A stretch of DNA of 52,900 nucleotides from Gemmatimonadota bacterium (lineage in GTDB: Bacteria; Gemmatimonadota; Gemmatimonadetes; Gemmatimonadales; GWC2-71-9). The translations under genes were made by a program, and so were the position numbers. Shown here one piece after another: positions 1-9,356 of the stretch (positions are counted from its first letter, which is position 1; each line of letters opens with the position of its first letter). The stretch is from positions 1-52,900 of the forward strand of contig VGVQ01000024.1 of NCBI GenBank assembly GCA_016874005.1. Direction: 5' to 3'. Under the pieces are notes generated by a model, which did no database searches, was not told the origin of the DNA, and saw nothing but the letters and a program-made list of their open reading frames with translations.

Positions 1-221
1 CCCGTCACCGCGAGCGAAGTTTCCTGGGTCAGCTGCTGCCCGATATTCCAGGCCGCCTCGGAGACATCCCTCTTCGACACCACGACCTGGAGGTAGCCGG
101 AGCCATCTCGAACGACCACGAAGAGGATCTTGCCACTGGCTCGGGTCGTGGTCACCCACCCCATCACCGTCACCGACTGGCCGACGTGGCGAGCCAAGTC
201 GCGGATGTCCGTCCGTTGCAT
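1..221 (-). CDS. asnS: Asparaginyl-tRNA synthetase, N-terminal part (cut by window edge)
   Basis: This is the first 73 codons of a class II aminoacyl-tRNA synthetase; the rest lies left of the window. The start is the ATG at 221-219 and the protein begins MQRTDIRDLARHVGQSVTV. It shows the anticodon-binding OB fold: a GWV strand, then ASGKILFVVVRDGSGYLQVVV. The layout resembles the N-terminus of Thermus-type AsnRS (ARHV, GKI-F-RDG-G-LQ, QET) more than AspRS, which is why asparagine is preferred. The catalytic domain is not visible, so a related Asp/Asn enzyme cannot be fully excluded. Confidence 0.8.
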   Translation of the reverse strand, partial: MQRTDIRDLARHVGQSVTVMGWVTTTRASGKILFVVVRDGSGYLQVVVSKRDVSEAAWNIGQQLTQETSLAVT

Positions 222-245
222 TTCGATACCTATTGGGTTGGCTCA

Positions 246-275
246 AACCTAGGCCCACCGTTTGGCCATGGTCAA
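246..275 (-). promoter_or_regulatory. Possible sigma-70 promoter for asnS
   Basis: On the minus strand TTGACC (275-270) is followed after 18 bases by TAGGTT (251-246), 25 bases before the asnS ATG. The -35 is good and the -10 is weak. The rest of the 280-base divergent gap (222-501) shows nothing else convincing. Confidence 0.25.
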
Positions 276-501
276 ATGGCCCGGTCGGGAGGAGTGTGCA
301 GGCGGCGGGGCGCTGCAACGTCTTACACCGGATGCAACGATCGGCCAAAACCGTCCAGAAACGCGACACCGATTGAAATTTCGCGTCTTGCGGCCTGGCG
401 TTGGCTGTCCAATCTTGTGATCCCCGAAAAGGATCCGCCGGTCCGGCGGCGGCTCCATTCGGACCCAACGGTCCACCCCACGAGTTACGAGAGGTCGCCT
501 G

Positions 502-741
502 ATGCCCCAGCAGATGCAAGCTCGCTTGAAGCCAGAGCACACCCTCCGCTACCCGCGCCTGTCGCCCCAGCTTTGGTACGAGGTCTCGCTGATCTTCCCC
601 GGAGTGACGACCCGTCGGGCCGACATCTTTGGCCGCCGGATCACCCGGATCAGGACCGCCCGAGACTACGAAACGGTCCAGGCGATGCACTTCGAGTTTC
701 GGGAGCGGCCGGTCGAGGAGGAAGTCGTCGCGACTGCCTAA
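502..741 (+). CDS. Small hypothetical protein (79 aa)
   Basis: The 79-residue protein begins MPQQMQARLKPEHTLRYPRL and is rich in Arg and aromatic residues, with no signal peptide or membrane segment. An AGAGG ribosome-binding site sits 7 bases before the ATG, and codon use is GC3-rich like its neighbours. These support a real gene rather than a shadow; a longer overlapping frame from 186 is compositionally poor. It ends 43 bases before the DUF2878 gene on the same strand and may be co-transcribed with it. I do not recognise the family. Confidence 0.6.
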   Translation: MPQQMQARLKPEHTLRYPRLSPQLWYEVSLIFPGVTTRRADIFGRRITRIRTARDYETVQAMHFEFRERPVEEEVVATA

Positions 742-784
742 CAGCGGGCCGTCGACGGCTCGGTCGGACCACGGCGGGGGGGCG

Positions 785-1312
785 ATGAGACACCCCGCCG
801 TGAATTTTTCCGTCTACCAACTCACCTGGTTTGCCCTGGTCATCTCGGCGGGCGCCGGCCGGGCCTGGTTGGGAGTAGCAGTCGGTGTCGCGGCGGTGTC
901 CGCCCATCTCTGGGTTGAGGAATCGGGCAGAGACCTCCGACTGGTCGTGACCTCGTTGGCGATCGGCTTCGTGGTCGAGACCAGCCTGCTGGCCGGCGAG
1001 GTCCTCCGGTACCAGCCAACTCCTTCGGCAACCCCATGGCTTCCACCGGTGTGGATTCTCACCCTTTGGGCAGCCTTCGCCATCACCCTCCGCCACAGTC
1101 TCCGCTGGCTGCAACGGCACCTGGGCGTCGCGGCCGCCGCTGGTGCCATATTCGGGCCGGTCGCCTTTCGAGCAGGCGAGGCCTTCGGTGCGGTGGTGTT
1201 TCCGCCGGATCGCGGCACCAGCTACCTGGCCCTGTCGGTCGCCTGGGGCACTGCCCTTCCCATCCTCATGGCGATGGCGCGTCGCGCCGAGGCTTCGGTC
1301 TCCACGGAATGA
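785..1312 (+). CDS. DUF2878 family membrane protein
   Basis: This 175-residue hydrophobic protein has about five membrane segments (near residues 8-28, 30-45, 55-75, 90-105 and 150-170). The opening VNFSVYQLTWFALV is typical of DUF2878. DUF2878 genes are often found beside DUF1295 genes in lipid-modification neighbourhoods, and the partner here is the convergent DUF1295 gene. The two coding regions overlap tail to tail by 47 bases. The ATG at 785 follows a G-rich stretch. The frame is open further upstream to 629, but that part lacks protein character. The function is unknown; membrane lipid or fatty-acid modification is an inference from the family's neighbours. Confidence 0.7.
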   Translation: MRHPAVNFSVYQLTWFALVISAGAGRAWLGVAVGVAAVSAHLWVEESGRDLRLVVTSLAIGFVVETSLLAGEVLRYQPTPSATPWLPPVWILTLWAAFAITLRHSLRWLQRHLGVAAAAGAIFGPVAFRAGEAFGAVVFPPDRGTSYLALSVAWGTALPILMAMARRAEASVSTE

Positions 1313-2063
1313 AGGCGTTGGTTCGGGCGACGTAATCGCGATATTGCGGTTTCGCATCGACAAGACGCCGTTCCAGCAAGGCCACCCCGGACACCTTGAG
1401 GAGGAGCAGGTTCATCAGGACGGGCCCAATGACGGTCCACCACGCCCCGTTGGCCGCGGCAAAGCCGAAGAACCCCCACCACAGACAGGCATCGCCGAAG
1501 TAGTTGGGGTGTCGAGTCAGTCGCCAGACGCCTCGATCGAGCACCTTGCCTCGGTTCCCTGGATCGGCGCGGAATCTGGTCAACTGCCAGTCGCCGACGG
1601 CCTCGAAATAGAACCCGACCAGCCAGAGGAGTGCTCCAATCGCAACGAGCGGGTGGTCTACCGGGTACGAACGGCGCAGGGCGACCAAGAGCGGGAGCGA
1701 CACCACCCAGAGGATCGCCGCCTGCAACAGGAAAACGGTGGCGAGGCTCGTCAGACCGAACCGGCCCGGCGCCTTGGCCCGCATGGCGCGATACCGGTAG
1801 TCCTCACCATGCCCCCAGTTCCGCCAAGTCAGGTACCCCGACAGCCGCACCCCCCAAACCGCCACCAACCCGAACAACAGCGCCGCCCCGCCTCCGGGCC
1901 ATTCGGCCGACCACCAGTAGACCAGAGCGACCACGACGAAGCCGAGCCCCCAGAAACGGTCGACCAGGCTCGCGTCGCGCCGAACCAGACTGCCGACCCA
2001 GACCACAACCATCAGCGCCCCGGCGGCGGCGAGTCCTAGTAGAGCAGCGCTCGTCTCTTTCAA
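1266..2063 (-). CDS. DUF1295 family protein (steroid 5-alpha-reductase-like fold)
   Basis: An integral membrane protein of 265 residues with about seven hydrophobic segments. It carries the family signature LTRHPNYFGD near the middle of its second half, plus DRFWGLGFV near the N-terminus. DUF1295 is related to the C-terminal domain of steroid 5-alpha reductases and isoprenylcysteine methyltransferases, and probably binds a cofactor such as NADPH or SAM; the substrate is unknown. The start chosen is TTG at 2063, preceded by an AAAGAGG site 5 bases upstream; an ATG at 2132 would run into recG and lacks such a site. It starts 20 bases after recG ends, so it is probably last in that operon, and its 3' end overlaps the convergent DUF2878 gene. 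Confidence 0.8.
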   Translation of the reverse strand: MKETSAALLGLAAAGALMVVVWVGSLVRRDASLVDRFWGLGFVVVALVYWWSAEWPGGGAALLFGLVAVWGVRLSGYLTWRNWGHGEDYRYRAMRAKAPGRFGLTSLATVFLLQAAILWVVSLPLLVALRRSYPVDHPLVAIGALLWLVGFYFEAVGDWQLTRFRADPGNRGKVLDRGVWRLTRHPNYFGDACLWWGFFGFAAANGAWWTVIGPVLMNLLLLKVSGVALLERRLVDAKPQYRDYVARTNAFIPWRPKPRRDAPSP

Positions 2064-2082
2064 TGTTGCCTCTTTTCCACAT

Positions 2083-4152
2083 TCAGCCGACGCGAAACAG
2101 GATTTCTGCCTTCGGATATCGGCTAATCGCACGGCCTTTCATCGATCGGTGCTCCCGCTTGCCCAGCTCTGGATCATCCTCGAGCACCCGCTGAGCCATG
2201 CTCCTGGCCCGCGCCAGGAGATCGGTGTCGTCCGGAAACCGAGCCACCCGGACCTCCTCCGAGCCTGCCTGCCGCTGGCCGAGGAGGTCACCGTGACGCC
2301 GCTCCGCCAGGTCCAGTTCCGCGATCCGGAATCCGTCGGTTGTGGCGGCGAACGCCTTGAGCCGGCTGGTGCCTCGATCGGCCAGCAAGATACAGTGGCT
2401 CTCGCCGGTCCCCCGCCCGACCCGGCCCCGGAGCTGGTGGAGCTGGGCCAGGCCGAAGCGGTCCGGGTGCTCGATCACCATCATCGTGGCATTGGGCACG
2501 TCGATCCCGACTTCGATCACGGTCGTCGCAACGAGGACATCGATCTCGCCGGCTCGGAAGGCCCGCATGACCTGATCCCGCTCCGCCGCCTTGAGCCGGC
2601 CATGGACCAGACCGACGCGGAGGTCGTCCCAGCGGGCGGTGAGGGTGTCGGCCATGGTTCGGGCGGCCAACAGATCGGCCTTCTCGCTTTCGTCGATCAC
2701 CGGGAGCACCAGGTAGGCTTGTCCCCCGGAACGGCACCGCTCCGCGACGAAATCGAGAACCCGGTCGCGGTGATCGGTCGAGCGCAACACGGTTCGAATC
2801 GACCCGCGCCCGGGAGGCTTGGCCCGCAACACGCTCAGGTCGAGGTCGCCGTAGCGGGTGAGGGCCAAGGTGCGGGGAATCGGAGTCGCCGAGAGCAGCA
2901 GGGTATCGGGCGCTTCACCCTTGCCGATGAAGGCGGCCCGCTGGCCGACTCCAAACCGGTGCTGCTCATCGATGACGACGAGGCCGAGTCGCTGGAACGC
3001 GACCGCCTCCTGGACCAGGGCATGGGTGCCGACCACCAGGCGCATCGATCCGGAGGCGAGTTGCTTGCGCACTTTGCTCTTTTCTGCCGCGGTCAGCCGG
3101 CCGAGGAGTAGCCCTGGCACGATCTCGAGCGGGGCGAGCAGATCCGACAGGGTCGCGTGGTGCTGCTCGGCGAGCAGTTCGGTCGGGGCCATCAGGGCGG
3201 CCTGGTAGTCGTTCTCGACCGCCAACAGCATGGCGAACAGGGCCACCACCGTCTTGCCAGTCCCGACGTCCCCCATGAGCAATCGGTGCATTCGGTCCGG
3301 CGCCGTCATGTCCCCCAGAATCTCCCGGACGGCCATCCGTTGGTCGGCCGTCAACGACCAGGGCAACGCCTCCTTGAGCTTGGTGGTGAGCTCGCGCCGG
3401 TTTTCGAAGGCAATCCCTTGGCGGCCACGTTTCGCGAGGAACCTGGCGCGCCCCAGCATCAACTGAAGGTCGAGCAGCTCGTCGAGCGCCAGGCGGCGCC
3501 GAGCCTGTTCGGCCGAGGCGACGCTGGCGGGCCGGTGGACCTCTCGAAGCGCGTCCGGCAGCTTGGGAAGGGCGAACTCCCGTCGGATGTCGTCTGGGAG
3601 AATTTCCTCGGTGAGCCTGATCAGATCGTCGAGATGTCGGCCAATCAGCCCGCGGATGACCTTGTGACTGAGCCCTTCGGTGGCGGGGTAGACTGGCAGG
3701 ACCTTGCCTAACGGGAACCCACCGGCCCCGGCGGTATCGGCTTGGTCGGCGAGCACCACGAACTCGCGGGGCAGCACCTGGCGGCCGTGGAAGAATCGGC
3801 AAGGGCCCGCCACCAGCAGCGTCTGGCCAACCGAGATGGTGCGATCGAGAAAGGCCTGACCCGGCCAGACGCACTCGATCGCGCCGGATCGGTCCTGGAG
3901 GACGGCGTGGAAGAACCGAAGCCCCCGACGAGTCGGCAACACCCCTTTGCTGACCACCTGGCCCACCAGGGCGACGTCGTCACCCACCTTGACTCGGCCG
4001 GCTGGCGTCACACTCGAGGCATCGAGGTAGCGATGGGGAAGATGCCAGAGGAGATCGTGAGCCGTCTCGATCCCCAACCGACGGAGTTGATCGGCTCGGC
4101 GATCGCCGACGCCCTTGAGGTACTTGACCGGGCTATCGAGGCGCAGGGCCAT
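2083..4152 (-). CDS. recG: ATP-dependent DNA helicase RecG
   Basis: RecG remodels stalled replication forks and branch-migrates Holliday junctions. The 689-residue protein has the wedge/OB domain near residues 55-150. The helicase domains follow, with Walker A GDVGTGKT, the DEQH Walker B box, a SATPIPRTLA motif III, and helicase C motifs including TTVIEVGIDVPNA and QLRGRVGRG. Length is normal for the family. Its start lies 20 bases inside the end of ftsY, so translation is probably coupled. The codon at 3712-3710 is a rare TTA within the GCCTAACG motif described in the findings. Confidence 0.97.
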   Translation of the reverse strand: MALRLDSPVKYLKGVGDRRADQLRRLGIETAHDLLWHLPHRYLDASSVTPAGRVKVGDDVALVGQVVSKGVLPTRRGLRFFHAVLQDRSGAIECVWPGQAFLDRTISVGQTLLVAGPCRFFHGRQVLPREFVVLADQADTAGAGGFPLGKVLPVYPATEGLSHKVIRGLIGRHLDDLIRLTEEILPDDIRREFALPKLPDALREVHRPASVASAEQARRRLALDELLDLQLMLGRARFLAKRGRQGIAFENRRELTTKLKEALPWSLTADQRMAVREILGDMTAPDRMHRLLMGDVGTGKTVVALFAMLLAVENDYQAALMAPTELLAEQHHATLSDLLAPLEIVPGLLLGRLTAAEKSKVRKQLASGSMRLVVGTHALVQEAVAFQRLGLVVIDEQHRFGVGQRAAFIGKGEAPDTLLLSATPIPRTLALTRYGDLDLSVLRAKPPGRGSIRTVLRSTDHRDRVLDFVAERCRSGGQAYLVLPVIDESEKADLLAARTMADTLTARWDDLRVGLVHGRLKAAERDQVMRAFRAGEIDVLVATTVIEVGIDVPNATMMVIEHPDRFGLAQLHQLRGRVGRGTGESHCILLADRGTSRLKAFAATTDGFRIAELDLAERRHGDLLGQRQAGSEEVRVARFPDDTDLLARARSMAQRVLEDDPELGKREHRSMKGRAISRYPKAEILFRVG

Positions 4153-5077
4153 CGGAGGCGGTAACCAACTCCTCGGCGAATCGAAGGGGGTCGAAGGGAA
4201 CCAAATCGTCGACGGCCTCTCCGACTCCGAGAAACCGGACCGGGACCGCTAGCTCCCGGCGGAGCGCCACCACTGCCCCGCCCCGGGCGGTGCCGTCGAG
4301 CTTGGTGACCACGAGCCCGGTCGGCGGAATGACCTGGGAGAACAGCCGCCCCTGTTGCACGGCGTTCTGGCCGACCGTGCCGTCCAGCACCAGCCAGGCC
4401 TCGTGGGGCGCCCCGGGCACCTTGCGGCCGATGACTCGGCCCACCTTGCGGAGCTCGTCCATCAGGCCTTCCTGGGTGTGAAGGCGGCCGGCCGTGTCGA
4501 TGATGACCAGCGACGCGTTTCGGGCGATCGCAGCCTCGAGGCCATCGAACGCCACGGCGGCCGGATCGCCGCCTGGCGCTCCCGAGACGCAGGGGACCCC
4601 GAGCCGATCGCTCCAGGCCTTGAGTTGGTCGATCGCGCCGGCCCGATAGGTGTCGGCGGCGACCAGGAGCACCGAGTCGCCACTGCGGCGGTATCGGGCG
4701 GCCAGCTTGGCCACCGTCGTCGTCTTGCCGGTGCCGTTGACCCCCATCACCAGCAACACCGCCGGGCCGGTGGCGGGCCGGTGGAGCCGCCCCGGATCAC
4801 CGGGGCCCTCGAGCAGCGCGGCCACCCGGCGAACGATGGTGGCCTTGAGGTCGTCCTCCGTCTTCACCTTGCCGAGACGGACCTGATCTTCCACCTCGTT
4901 GATGATGTCCGTCGTTGCCTGCACGCCGAAATCGGCCTCGAGGAGGGTCTCTTCCATGGCCTCGAGATCGGCGGCCTTGAAGCCGCGCACCAGGGCCCCG
5001 ACGTCGGTCAGCGCCAGTCGCTTGAGTTTCCCCCAGAGGGAGAGCTTCTTGCTTTCGGTGATTCTAGAAGACGCCAT
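4133..5077 (-). CDS. ftsY: Signal recognition particle receptor FtsY
   Basis: FtsY is the GTPase receptor that docks SRP-ribosome complexes at the inner membrane. The 314-residue protein has an N domain (about 10-95) and a G domain with G1 MGVNGTGKTTTVAKL, the DTAGRLH motif, the TKLDGTARGG motif and the closing GVGE. There is no long acidic A domain; membrane contact probably relies on the short basic N-terminus. It overlaps recG by 20 bases and follows the vWA-like gene by 31 bases. ATG start at 5077. Confidence 0.96.
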   Translation of the reverse strand: MASSRITESKKLSLWGKLKRLALTDVGALVRGFKAADLEAMEETLLEADFGVQATTDIINEVEDQVRLGKVKTEDDLKATIVRRVAALLEGPGDPGRLHRPATGPAVLLVMGVNGTGKTTTVAKLAARYRRSGDSVLLVAADTYRAGAIDQLKAWSDRLGVPCVSGAPGGDPAAVAFDGLEAAIARNASLVIIDTAGRLHTQEGLMDELRKVGRVIGRKVPGAPHEAWLVLDGTVGQNAVQQGRLFSQVIPPTGLVVTKLDGTARGGAVVALRRELAVPVRFLGVGEAVDDLVPFDPLRFAEELVTASDGPAPR

Positions 5078-5108
5078 GGAGCAAATCTAGCGGGATTCGA
5101 GGCCGCCC

Positions 5109-6893
5109 TCAGCGGAGCCCGGCTCGCCGTCGCCAGAACCATTCGCCGGCGAGCGCGGCAACCGCGATCGCGAAGAGCCACCACCGATCCCGCAACGGAG
5201 CCCGTTCGGTCGAGGCGCGGACCTGCGCTTCGCGGTCCGACACGACCACCGGTCGGGGCAACAGTTCCCGGGAATACCGCTCGACCGCGATCAGTCCGCT
5301 CCCGCCGCCACCGAGTCGGTATCGAAACTGCCCCGGCTCGAGTGCCAAGGATGCCCGGCCGGCGCCGTCGAACGACAAGGTATCGACCCGGGCCGGGGCG
5401 CCGCTGGCGGCGAGCTCGATGGTCACGACCCCGCTGTCGCCCCGAAGCCGCTCAAAAACCACCGGGCGGCCTCGTTCGACGACCGCTCGGATCGGCCGGG
5501 CAACGCCAGTGGTCGAGTCGCTCGCGCCCAAGAGCCAGGTTAGGGTGGAGGCAACGTAGGCTCGGTATGCCTGCTCGCTCGCGCCGCCGCGGAACGCCCA
5601 GCGCCAGAGACCGCCTGCCGCGACGACCACCTCTCGCCGGCCGGCCGAATCGCGCCCCACGATCGCCGGCCGTTCGACGCCGCGACGATTCTGCTGAGCC
5701 ATCAAGCCGACCCAATGCCGCGGCCCGAGACCGACCGCCGCGAGCGCCACCGCCGGCGGGAAGCTGTCGACCGGCAGCCCGACGAAGGCCCCGACGATCG
5801 GCGAGATGGCGGACGGCGCGAGGTACCAGTCGCCTTCGACGGCCCCCGCGGATGGAGCGACCTCCCAGCGCCCTTTTGGTCTGGCGCTCCGAAACCGATT
5901 GGCCACCTCGCCGGCGAGGACCAAGACGTCGGCCCGGGCGACGGCCTGCTCGACTTCGGACCCCGACGCGGGAGCGAGGTCGCCCATCCGGCTCCAGCGA
6001 TCGCGCTCGACGGTGAGGTAGCCGCGGATCGGAACCGCCCCGACATCGAGCAGGGCCCGATAGAGAAACCGGCTTTCCCAGTTCGCCGGCGAGGCCAGCA
6101 GCACCACACCGGGGGTCGGGAGGACTCGAACGAGGTGGTACCGGCTGTCGGTATCGGGCGCCTGGTCGGCGGCATCGGTCAGCCGAACCATGAGGAGGTG
6201 GTCCCCGGCCCCGAACGCCGCCGGGATTGGAATGTCGAGCGCCGCGGTGCCAGATCCGGCGGACAGGGGAATGCCCCGTTCCAGCCACCGGGTCGACCCC
6301 GAGGTCACCTCGACCGTAGCCTTGCTCCGGTCCGCCATCCCAAACCCGGCGACGTCAACCTCGATCCGCAGGGTATCGCCAACGGACACCCGATCGGGGC
6401 CCCCGACTCGGGTCACCGCCAAGTCGGGAACGGGCGTCCTTGGCACCACCGAGACGCCGACCGCGCTCCACCAGTCACCCGCCAATTCGCCGGCGTCCTC
6501 GAGTTCGCCGTCGGTTACCAGCCACACCGGCCGACCGCGACTGACCGCTCCCGCCACTGCCGCCGCGAAGCCGCTGGAGCCCCCGACCGGGGTCGAGTCG
6601 GGGCCGAGCTTGCCGAGGAACTGGACCTCGCCCAACTGGTTGGCCCGGATCGTTGCCCCGGGCCAATCGGCGCCGGCCGCCCCCATGCTGAGCGAACCGT
6701 CGAGCAACGCCAACGGCCGCTCGGCCCCGACGACATGGGCGCACGACAGGTCGACCGCGAGGGTGCCTAACGAAAGCCACGCGGCGGCTCGGAGCGCGAG
6801 CGGCACCAGTCCGGCCCTGCCCTGCGGCTCGAGCCAGAGGTACACCACCGCCGCCAGCGCGACCGCCGCCAACCCGAGCGCGGCGACGGTCAT
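5109..6893 (-). CDS. Large membrane protein with vWA-like domain
   Basis: 594 residues. Two hydrophobic segments lie at the N-terminus (about 1-22 and 30-48) and one at the C-terminus (about 572-588, followed by the basic tail WRRRAGLR). The segment LLDGSLSMG near residue 64 resembles the DxSxS metal site of von Willebrand A domains. The central part is a mix of beta-rich Ig-like and glutamine-amidotransferase-like segments. This architecture recalls the BatA-like or 'double-transmembrane' membrane proteins of Bacteroidetes and planctomycetes. Those are usually next to MoxR ATPases, and none is seen here. It sits between the M23 peptidase and ftsY, 34 bases after the former. Function unknown. 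Confidence 0.7.
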   Translation of the reverse strand: MTVAALGLAAVALAAVVYLWLEPQGRAGLVPLALRAAAWLSLGTLAVDLSCAHVVGAERPLALLDGSLSMGAAGADWPGATIRANQLGEVQFLGKLGPDSTPVGGSSGFAAAVAGAVSRGRPVWLVTDGELEDAGELAGDWWSAVGVSVVPRTPVPDLAVTRVGGPDRVSVGDTLRIEVDVAGFGMADRSKATVEVTSGSTRWLERGIPLSAGSGTAALDIPIPAAFGAGDHLLMVRLTDAADQAPDTDSRYHLVRVLPTPGVVLLASPANWESRFLYRALLDVGAVPIRGYLTVERDRWSRMGDLAPASGSEVEQAVARADVLVLAGEVANRFRSARPKGRWEVAPSAGAVEGDWYLAPSAISPIVGAFVGLPVDSFPPAVALAAVGLGPRHWVGLMAQQNRRGVERPAIVGRDSAGRREVVVAAGGLWRWAFRGGASEQAYRAYVASTLTWLLGASDSTTGVARPIRAVVERGRPVVFERLRGDSGVVTIELAASGAPARVDTLSFDGAGRASLALEPGQFRYRLGGGGSGLIAVERYSRELLPRPVVVSDREAQVRASTERAPLRDRWWLFAIAVAALAGEWFWRRRAGLR

Positions 6894-6927
6894 CCGACGG
6901 TCCGCGGTCGACCGAGCGTCAGGCCGG

Positions 6928-8169
6928 TCATGGCGCGCTGGGACCGGCCGAGCTGACCGGTTCGGCCTCGAGAAGCGCCCGGAACCGCTCTCGTTCCTCA
7001 GCGAACCGGGGGAGCAGTTCCGCCGGCAGCGGGGTGCCGTCGCCGAGGTCCACCGTCGAGGGGTTCCGCGCCGCGCCGTTGACCCGGAACTCGTAGTGCA
7101 GGTGAACGGCCGTGGCGAGGCCAGACGACCCGACGTAGCCGATCACGTCGCCCTGCAGTACCCGAGCCTGGGGCCGGATTCCCGGACCAAACCCACTGAG
7201 GTGGGCGTACCGGGTCGTGATCCCGTTGCGGTGGCGCAGTTCGACCAAACGCCCATAGTTGCCGGACCAGTTCGCGGTGACGACGAACCCGTCGCCCGCC
7301 GCCAGCACCGGGGTGCCAGCGGCGGCCGCGTAGTCGACGCCCTGATGAGGTCGATTGACCCGCAGGATGGGATGAAACCGCCTGTTGGTGAAGCCCGAGG
7401 AAATCCGCCGGAACTCGACGGGGGCCTTGAGGAAGGCGCGTCGCAGCGACACTCCTGCCGCATCGAAATACTGGACCCGGCCGTCCGGCAGCGCAAAACG
7501 GAATCCGGCGTAGTCCCGCCTGCCGACTTCGAGGGTGGCCGCGAGCACCTTCCCCACCCGGGTTTCGCCCCGTTCCGATTCGAGCCACTCGAGCAGCACG
7601 ACGATCCGGTCTCCCGGCTGGATCTCGCGGCTGAAATCCACCTGCCACGCGAAAACGTCGGCCACGTCCCAAGCGAGGCGAATTCGTTGATCTGGGCCCA
7701 ATGCCTCGTCCAGCGGTGCCGCAAGCATGGCGTCGTGGACCGAGGTGGACACCGATCCCTCGACCCGGATGGCCCGGGTGTTCCACCGAATCGGGGCCCG
7801 CTCCAGCTGCCAGGCGTTTCGGACCCGTACCGCGCTCAGCTCCTCCTCCGGGGTGGTTCGGACGGTGACCCGCGAGGCGACCGGGTGGTCGGCCGGATGG
7901 CTGAACTGGGCGACCCACCCTTCGGGGAGGCGGGTCGGATCGAGCCCCAACGAGGTGACCAGCCCGTAGAGATCGGGGGCGACGATACCGTGGCGTCCAA
8001 AGAGCTCGCCTAACGACTCCCCGCGGCGCAAGGTATCGGTCATGACCATCGGGGGCAGTGCTGTCGCCGAGGGCCGCCCCGGAATCTCGAACCGCCGAGC
8101 GGTCACCAGGAGGTAGCCCGCGATCGCCAGCCCGCCGGTCGCGAGCCCTCCCAGGACCCAACGCCGCAT
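6928..8169 (-). CDS. M23 family metallopeptidase (LytM/MepM-like)
   Basis: Likely a peptidoglycan endopeptidase or amidase activator acting in the periplasm. The 413-residue protein has an N-terminal membrane anchor (about 5-25), then an OapA/LysM-like region (from MTDTLRRGESLGELF), then a C-terminal peptidase M23 domain. Zinc ligands are visible in FHPILRVNRPHQGVDYA (H...D) and in VHLHYEF (HxH), so it should be active. The start ATG overlaps the ftsZ stop (TGATG); a TTG one codon earlier is possible. Linkage to ftsZ suggests a role in septal wall splitting, as an inference. Confidence 0.92.
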   Translation of the reverse strand: MRRWVLGGLATGGLAIAGYLLVTARRFEIPGRPSATALPPMVMTDTLRRGESLGELFGRHGIVAPDLYGLVTSLGLDPTRLPEGWVAQFSHPADHPVASRVTVRTTPEEELSAVRVRNAWQLERAPIRWNTRAIRVEGSVSTSVHDAMLAAPLDEALGPDQRIRLAWDVADVFAWQVDFSREIQPGDRIVVLLEWLESERGETRVGKVLAATLEVGRRDYAGFRFALPDGRVQYFDAAGVSLRRAFLKAPVEFRRISSGFTNRRFHPILRVNRPHQGVDYAAAAGTPVLAAGDGFVVTANWSGNYGRLVELRHRNGITTRYAHLSGFGPGIRPQARVLQGDVIGYVGSSGLATAVHLHYEFRVNGAARNPSTVDLGDGTPLPAELLPRFAEERERFRALLEAEPVSSAGPSAP

Positions 8170-9332
8170 CAATCCATCTGGCGGCGGATGAAGGTCGGAA
8201 TTTCCATGTCAGGGACGTCGGCCGGTGCGGCCCGGATCGGCTGGACCGGCCGCGGCGGCTGGGCGGGTGGCGCCACCGGGGTGACGACGGGCGGCGGGAC
8301 CGGGGTGGAGCGCCGGGACGGGAACGGCAGCACCCCCGGGGCCGGGCGGGCCGGCGGAGCGACCTCGCCGGTGACCGCCCGGTCGAAGCCGGTCGCGATG
8401 ACGGTCATGTGGACCTCGCCCCCGAGACTGTTGTCGATCGAGGCCCCGAAGATGATCTCGGCATCGTCGCCGACCGCGTCGTGCACCCGCTCCGCCATGT
8501 AGGTGACTTCGTCCATCGTGAGGTCGCCGCCGCAGATGTGAATCAGCGCGCCGGAGGCCCCCGCGATCGATACGTTGTCCAGCAAGGGGCTCGAGATCGC
8601 CTGCTGCGACGCCTCCGAGGCTCGGTTGTCGCCCCGACCGATCCCGGTTCCCATCAGCGCCGAGCCGCCGTTCTGCATCACGGTGCGGACATCGGCAAAA
8701 TCGACGTTGATCATCCCGCTCGCGGTGATCAGGCCGGCAATGCCCTGGGTGGCCTGCAACAGCACTTCGTCGGCCTTCTTGAGAGCGTCCTGGAAGAGGA
8801 TTCCCTTCCCGACGACGGCCAGCAGCCGCTCGTTCGGCACCACGATCATGGTGTCGACGTGCTGCCGCATCTCCATGATTCCGGTGTCGGCCTGCTTCAT
8901 CCGTTTCTTGCCCTCGAACAGAAACGGCTTGGTCACGATTCCGACCGTGAGGGCCCCAATGTCCCGGGCCATTTGCGCGATGACCGGAGCGGCCCCGGTC
9001 CCGGTTCCGCCGCCCATCCCGCAGGTGACGAACACCAGGTCGGCACCCTGCATGGCGGCGAGCACCTCGTCGCGATTTTCCTCGATGGCCTGGCGGCCGA
9101 TCTCCGGGCGCGCTCCGGCCCCCAGCCCCCGGGTGAGCCGCTTCCCGATCTGGACCTTGAAGTCCGCCCGATTGTCGGCGAGGGCCTGCGCGTCGGTGTT
9201 GACCGACACGAACTCGACCCCGATCATCCGTTCCTCGATCATTCGGTTGACCGCGTTGCCACCTCCGCCCCCAACCCCGATCACCTTCATTTGGGCGCGT
9301 TGGGCCGGCGGCTCCTCGATGCGGAAGGTCAT
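8169..9332 (-). CDS. ftsZ: Cell division protein FtsZ
   Basis: A tubulin-like GTPase forming the Z ring. The 387-residue protein has the GGGGGNAVN loop near residues 21-29, the tubulin signature [10 protein letters not shown], and a Pro/Ala-rich linker from about 325. It ends with [12 protein letters not shown], the conserved C-terminal peptide that binds FtsA. The ATG at 9332 has an AGAGG site 10 bases upstream and lies 24 bases after ftsA. The stop overlaps the start of the M23 peptidase. Confidence 0.98.
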   Translation of the reverse strand: MTFRIEEPPAQRAQMKVIGVGGGGGNAVNRMIEERMIGVEFVSVNTDAQALADNRADFKVQIGKRLTRGLGAGARPEIGRQAIEENRDEVLAAMQGADLVFVTCGMGGGTGTGAAPVIAQMARDIGALTVGIVTKPFLFEGKKRMKQADTGIMEMRQHVDTMIVVPNERLLAVVGKGILFQDALKKADEVLLQATQGIAGLITASGMINVDFADVRTVMQNGGSALMGTGIGRGDNRASEASQQAISSPLLDNVSIAGASGALIHICGGDLTMDEVTYMAERVHDAVGDDAEIIFGASIDNSLGGEVHMTVIATGFDRAVTGEVAPPARPAPGVLPFPSRRSTPVPPPVVTPVAPPAQPPRPVQPIRAAPADVPDMEIPTFIRRQMD

Positions 9333-9356
9333 GTCGTTGATCCTCTCGTCAGTCGC

